The notes under the pieces were generated by a model, which was not told the origin of the DNA, ran no database searches, and was given only the letters and a program-made list of their open reading frames with translations. Shown piece by piece: positions 32,206-34,234 of a stretch of DNA of 34,234 bases. The number at the start of each line of letters is the position of its first letter. The first letter of the stretch is position 1. This DNA is from CAZALT01 sp964485515 (lineage in GTDB: Bacteria; Actinomycetota; Acidimicrobiia; Acidimicrobiales; Acidimicrobilacustridaceae), in assembly GCA_964485515.1 (NCBI GenBank), contig CAZALT010000015.1, positions 1-34,234 of the forward strand. The letters run 5' to 3'. Position numbers and translations under genes: made by a program.

Positions 32206-32355
32206 GTGGTCGATCCCGACCTGGAGCTGGAAGACGTCGAGGTCACGCTGGACGAGCTCTCCGAGCGAAGCGACGAGGACGGCGAGCCGGCGTGGACCGC
32301 CTACGCCGATCTCGATCTGGGCCTGTGGCGTGGAGACGAGTCGAGACAGGTCTAG
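32206..32355 (+). CDS. Possible 49-residue acidic protein upstream of hipB
   Basis: GTG at 32206 opens a 49-codon frame just 6 nt after the SEC-C stop, reading VVDPDLELEDVEVTLDELSE and ending AYADLDLGLWRGDESRQV. Composition is strongly acidic and codon use fits the genome. There is no clear Shine-Dalgarno sequence, and the frame ends inside the first hipB operator. It may be a real small gene in operon with the SEC-C gene, or the remains of a longer one. I do not recognise it. Confidence 0.3.
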   Translation: MVDPDLELEDVEVTLDELSERSDEDGEPAWTAYADLDLGLWRGDESRQV

Positions 32356-32363
32356 ATCTACCT
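32348..32363. promoter_or_regulatory. Distal HipB operator candidate O1 (AGGT-N8-ACCT)
   Basis: AGGT (32348-32351) and ACCT (32360-32363) with an 8-base spacer, extended by one more pair to CAGGT/ACCTG. Same 16-bp geometry as O2, 41 bp away (about four helical turns). Confidence 0.6.
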
Positions 32364-32388
32364 GTTGTGCCGGATCTCATCGATCAAG

Positions 32389-32404
32389 AGGTAAAGTCTT
32401 ACCT
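32389..32404. promoter_or_regulatory. Proximal HipB operator candidate O2, overlapping the hipB promoter
   Basis: A perfect palindromic site, AGGTAA-AGTC-TTACCT, directly against the GTG at 32405. It contains TAAAGT (32392-32397), the likely -10, so occupancy would block transcription. Half-sites separated by N8 repeat the geometry of the well-known E. coli HipB operator, although the half-site sequence differs. Confidence 0.7.
32392..32397 (+). promoter_or_regulatory. -10 element for leaderless hipB
   Basis: TAAAGT, 7 nt before GTG 32405, lying wholly within operator O2. No Shine-Dalgarno sequence is possible between it and the start. Confidence 0.5.
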
Positions 32405-32722
32405 GTGCCTACGCCGACGTGGAAGACGGTCGAGGAGGCCGAGCGCGACCTCGGCGAGCAGGTGCGGACCCGGCGGCTGCGCGCCGACCGCACCGCGCAG
32501 GACGTCGCCACCGAGGCCGGAGTGTCGACCAAGACGGTCCTGAACCTCGAACGGGGCCAGGGCTCCACCATCACGTCGTTGGTGAAGGTCCTGCGTGCTC
32601 TCGGAGCCGACGACTGGCTCGAGACGCTCACGCCACCCGAGGTGGTGTCGCCGATCGCCGTGGTCGAATCAGCCCGCCGCGCCGACCGCCCCCGCCGCCG
32701 TGCCGGACGGTCCCGTGGCTGA
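32405..32722 (+). CDS. hipB: HipB-type XRE-family antitoxin and autorepressor
   Basis: A 105-residue DNA-binding protein. The Cro/cI helix-turn-helix spans about 10-66 (EEAERDLGEQVRTRRLRADR, then TAQDVATEAGVSTKTVLNLERGQG with the recognition helix VSTKTVLNLERG), followed by SLVKVLRALGADDWLETL, the dimer-forming end of the domain. The tail is basic (RRADRPRRRAGRSRG), unlike the short beta-lid of E. coli HipB. Its gene overlaps hipA by 8 nt, the normal antitoxin-first order. The GTG start abuts the O2 palindrome, so autoregulation of hipBA is very likely. Antitoxin function is by family and arrangement. Confidence 0.88.
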   Translation: MPTPTWKTVEEAERDLGEQVRTRRLRADRTAQDVATEAGVSTKTVLNLERGQGSTITSLVKVLRALGADDWLETLTPPEVVSPIAVVESARRADRPRRRAGRSRG

Positions 32723-34007
32723 TCCGTTCGTCCGTCTCGACGCGGTCGAGGTGGGCTACCTGGGCCGACGGGTCGGGGCGCTCGCCCTCGACCCCATCCA
32801 GCAGATCCCCGTGTTCGAGTACTACCCCGACTGGCTGGAGTCCTCCGAAGATCTGGCTCCGCTGCGCCTGGCGCGGGTTGCTGGCCCGCAGACCTTCCGG
32901 GATCTCCAGCACACATCGTTTCGGGGAGCGCCCGGTCTCGTCGCCGACAGCCTGCCGGGCCAGTTCGCTGACTTGTTGACCAACTCATGGCTGGCCCGTC
33001 ACGGCATCCAGCCCGGTCAGGTGACCGTGGTCGATCGTCTCGGCTACGTGGGCCACCGCGGCATGGGTGCCATCACGTTCGATCCCGCGTTCGGTCATGA
33101 GGGGGAGCAGCCGCCGTCGGTGGTGGACCTCGCCGAAGCTGCCGCGACGGCCCGTTCCGCGATCCGCGGCACGCTGTCAGCCGACGAGGCCGGCACGACG
33201 TTGCAGCACCTCCTCGACACCTCCGGGTCGGCGGGGGGCGCGCACGCCAAGGCCGCCATCGCGCTGGGGCCCGAGGGGCAGGTGCTCGCCGGGCACCACG
33301 ACGCCCCCGACGGCTTCACCCATTGGCTGTTGAAGTTCGATGTCGATCGCCAGGGTGCCGCCGGGCAGACCACGGGGCTCGCCCAGGTCGAGTACGCCTA
33401 CCACCTGATGGCCCGAGACGCCGGGCTCGCCATGGCCGAGTGCCGCCTCCTCGAGGTCGATGGGCTGACCCACTTCCTCACGCGGCGGTTCGATCGCCCC
33501 ACCCCGACGGCTCGCCTGCACGTGCAGTCGCTCGCCGCGATCGCCCATCTTCCCCCCGAGTACGCGGGTGCGCACAGCTATGAGCAGTACCTGCAGACCT
33601 GCCTGCAGCTCGGCCTGGGCGTCGAGGATCGTCGCGAGGCGTTTCGGCGGGTGGTGTTCAACCTCGCAGCCGCGGTCCGCGACGACCACACCAAGAACCT
33701 GGCGTTCCTCTACGAGCAGGGCGCGTGGCGGCTGGCTCCGGCCTTCGACCTGACGTTCGCGTTCATCGACGGGGGTGGCTGGATCCCGCACCACCAGATG
33801 TCGGTCGCGGGATCGGTGACGGGGGCCGATCGGATCCAGCTCCGGGAGCTCGCCGAGCGGGCACGGGTCGCCAGGCCCGACGCGATCCTCGACGACGTCG
33901 CCGCCGCCGTGCGCCGCTGGACCGATCACGCGGAGGCGGCCGGGGTGGATCCGGCCAGAGCCGACGTGATCGAAGCCGAGCTCCGCGCCACGGCGCTGGC
34001 GCGGTGA
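32715..34007 (+). CDS. hipA: HipA-type serine/threonine kinase toxin
   Basis: A 430-residue kinase of the HipA family, whose characterised E. coli member phosphorylates and inactivates glutamyl-tRNA synthetase to cause growth arrest. The N-terminal HipA_N part has LGYVGHRGMGAITFDPAF (109-126). GSAGGAHAKAA (171-181) is the flexible P-loop segment, with S172 where the E. coli autophosphorylated Ser lies. HWLLKFD carries the ATP lysine (K207), HFLTRRFDR is conserved, and the catalytic loop is FNLAAAVRDDHTKNLAFLY with D323/D324 and N328. APAFDL (D345) is the metal-binding motif. All catalytic elements seem intact. The start is GTG 32715 overlapping hipB. A 115-bp portion of a related gene exists at 30461. 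Confidence 0.92.
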   Translation: MADPFVRLDAVEVGYLGRRVGALALDPIQQIPVFEYYPDWLESSEDLAPLRLARVAGPQTFRDLQHTSFRGAPGLVADSLPGQFADLLTNSWLARHGIQPGQVTVVDRLGYVGHRGMGAITFDPAFGHEGEQPPSVVDLAEAAATARSAIRGTLSADEAGTTLQHLLDTSGSAGGAHAKAAIALGPEGQVLAGHHDAPDGFTHWLLKFDVDRQGAAGQTTGLAQVEYAYHLMARDAGLAMAECRLLEVDGLTHFLTRRFDRPTPTARLHVQSLAAIAHLPPEYAGAHSYEQYLQTCLQLGLGVEDRREAFRRVVFNLAAAVRDDHTKNLAFLYEQGAWRLAPAFDLTFAFIDGGGWIPHHQMSVAGSVTGADRIQLRELAERARVARPDAILDDVAAAVRRWTDHAEAAGVDPARADVIEAELRATALAR

Positions 34008-34031
34008 CGTGGTGACGGGTGACGGGTGACG
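34003..34031. repeat. 7-bp GGTGACG direct repeats at the hipA stop codon
   Basis: Four copies (34003-34009, 34011-34017, 34018-34024, 34025-34031), one extra base between the first and second. The first copy includes the hipA TGA. Confidence 0.75.
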
Positions 34032-34139
34032 TAGCCAGGGGATGGGACCGGGGCGTCGGGGTTCGAGCTGCGATGCCGGACCTGGCACGACACGACCAGC
34101 GGCCTCGGATCTGCCCGGTGGAGCCCCGGCTGTCGGCGA
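34032..34139. other. Non-coding stretch between hipA and the putative mini-gene
   Basis: No gene, tRNA or clear hairpin is seen. Longer frames across it are in arginine/proline-rich shadows. Confidence 0.4.
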
Positions 34140-34205
34140 TCAGTCGTGGGTGTGGAAGATCGACGCGTCGAGGATCTGGGTCTCGGCGGTGATCTCGGGG
34201 GCCAC
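34140..34205 (-). CDS. Possible 21-residue mini-gene or leader peptide at the window edge
   Basis: On the minus strand GTG (34203-34205) is preceded at 5 nt by GGGAAAGGA, one of the better Shine-Dalgarno matches in the window. It opens a 21-codon frame reading VAPEITAETQILDASIFHTH plus a final D before TGA. There is no hydrophobic segment. It ends with a His-Thr-His-Asp tail. It might be a RiPP precursor, a leader peptide or chance. The window stops 29 nt upstream, and no downstream partner gene lies on the minus strand before hipA. Not recognised. Confidence 0.3.
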   Translation of the reverse strand: MAPEITAETQILDASIFHTHD

Positions 34206-34234
34206 GGACGTCCTTTCCCGGACAAACCCACCCG

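Overview
The window is about 34 kb of very GC-rich DNA with dense, mostly single-gene or short-operon coding on both strands. Codon bias (strong G/C third positions), GTG/TTG starts, a mycothiol-dependent isomerase-family protein, DUF2510/DUF4190/DUF4349 proteins, and a mycobacterial-type dehydrogenase and thiolase-like protein all point to an actinobacterium. The mix of families, including two small proteins I cannot place, fits an uncultured or marine Acidimicrobiia-type lineage. That taxonomic step is inference. Most of the region reads as chromosomal housekeeping and accessory metabolism, with a toxin-antitoxin module at the right end.

Layout. 1-4.1 kb: acetyl-CoA synthetase coupled to a HAD hydrolase, then yajQ (minus), a three-copy 21-bp repeat, a DJ-1/PfpI protein, a strong hairpin terminator and a tRNA-Tyr(GTA). 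4.2-9.6 kb: a GNAT acetyltransferase, a secreted membrane-anchored protein, and the preQ0 operon queC-queE-queD (minus). The operon is flanked on each side by one of two divergent paralogues of an unrecognised small protein family ending in IDLTG. 9.7-16 kb: a chain of four overlapping plus-strand genes (lipoprotein, class A PBP, membrane-anchored trypsin-fold pseudoprotease, thiolase-like protein). 16-22.1 kb: a DUF2510-DUF4190 protein, PrxQ, an orphan ParA overlapping an acidic tail-anchored protein, a PAS-GGDEF-EAL protein with a degenerate GGDEF motif, and a tandem universal stress protein. 22.1-28.8 kb: a mycothiol-dependent isomerase-like/crotonase pair, DUF4349 lipoprotein, methyltransferase, a (CGTGC)n repeat cluster, an SRPBCC/VOC pair, an NAD(P)-dependent dehydrogenase and a cupin lipoprotein. 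28.9-34.2 kb: cold-shock protein with a strong terminator, a Xi-class GST, a decayed 115-bp hipA fragment, a SEC-C protein, the hipB-hipA module with two matching operators, and a possible 21-codon mini-gene at the edge.

How it works together. The que genes form a complete late preQ0 segment. The 9.7-16 kb chain joins peptidoglycan synthesis to two envelope proteins of unknown role. HipB probably autoregulates hipBA through AGGT-N8-ACCT sites that overlap its own promoter and abut its start codon.

Most striking across the window is a recurring TANNNT (sometimes CANNNT) hexamer placed 6-8 nt before the start codon of about eleven genes, with no Shine-Dalgarno sequence between. This is the signature of leaderless transcripts, and it fixes several start codons. 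Genes inside overlapping operons instead begin at ATGA or TGATG junctions or after a Shine-Dalgarno sequence.
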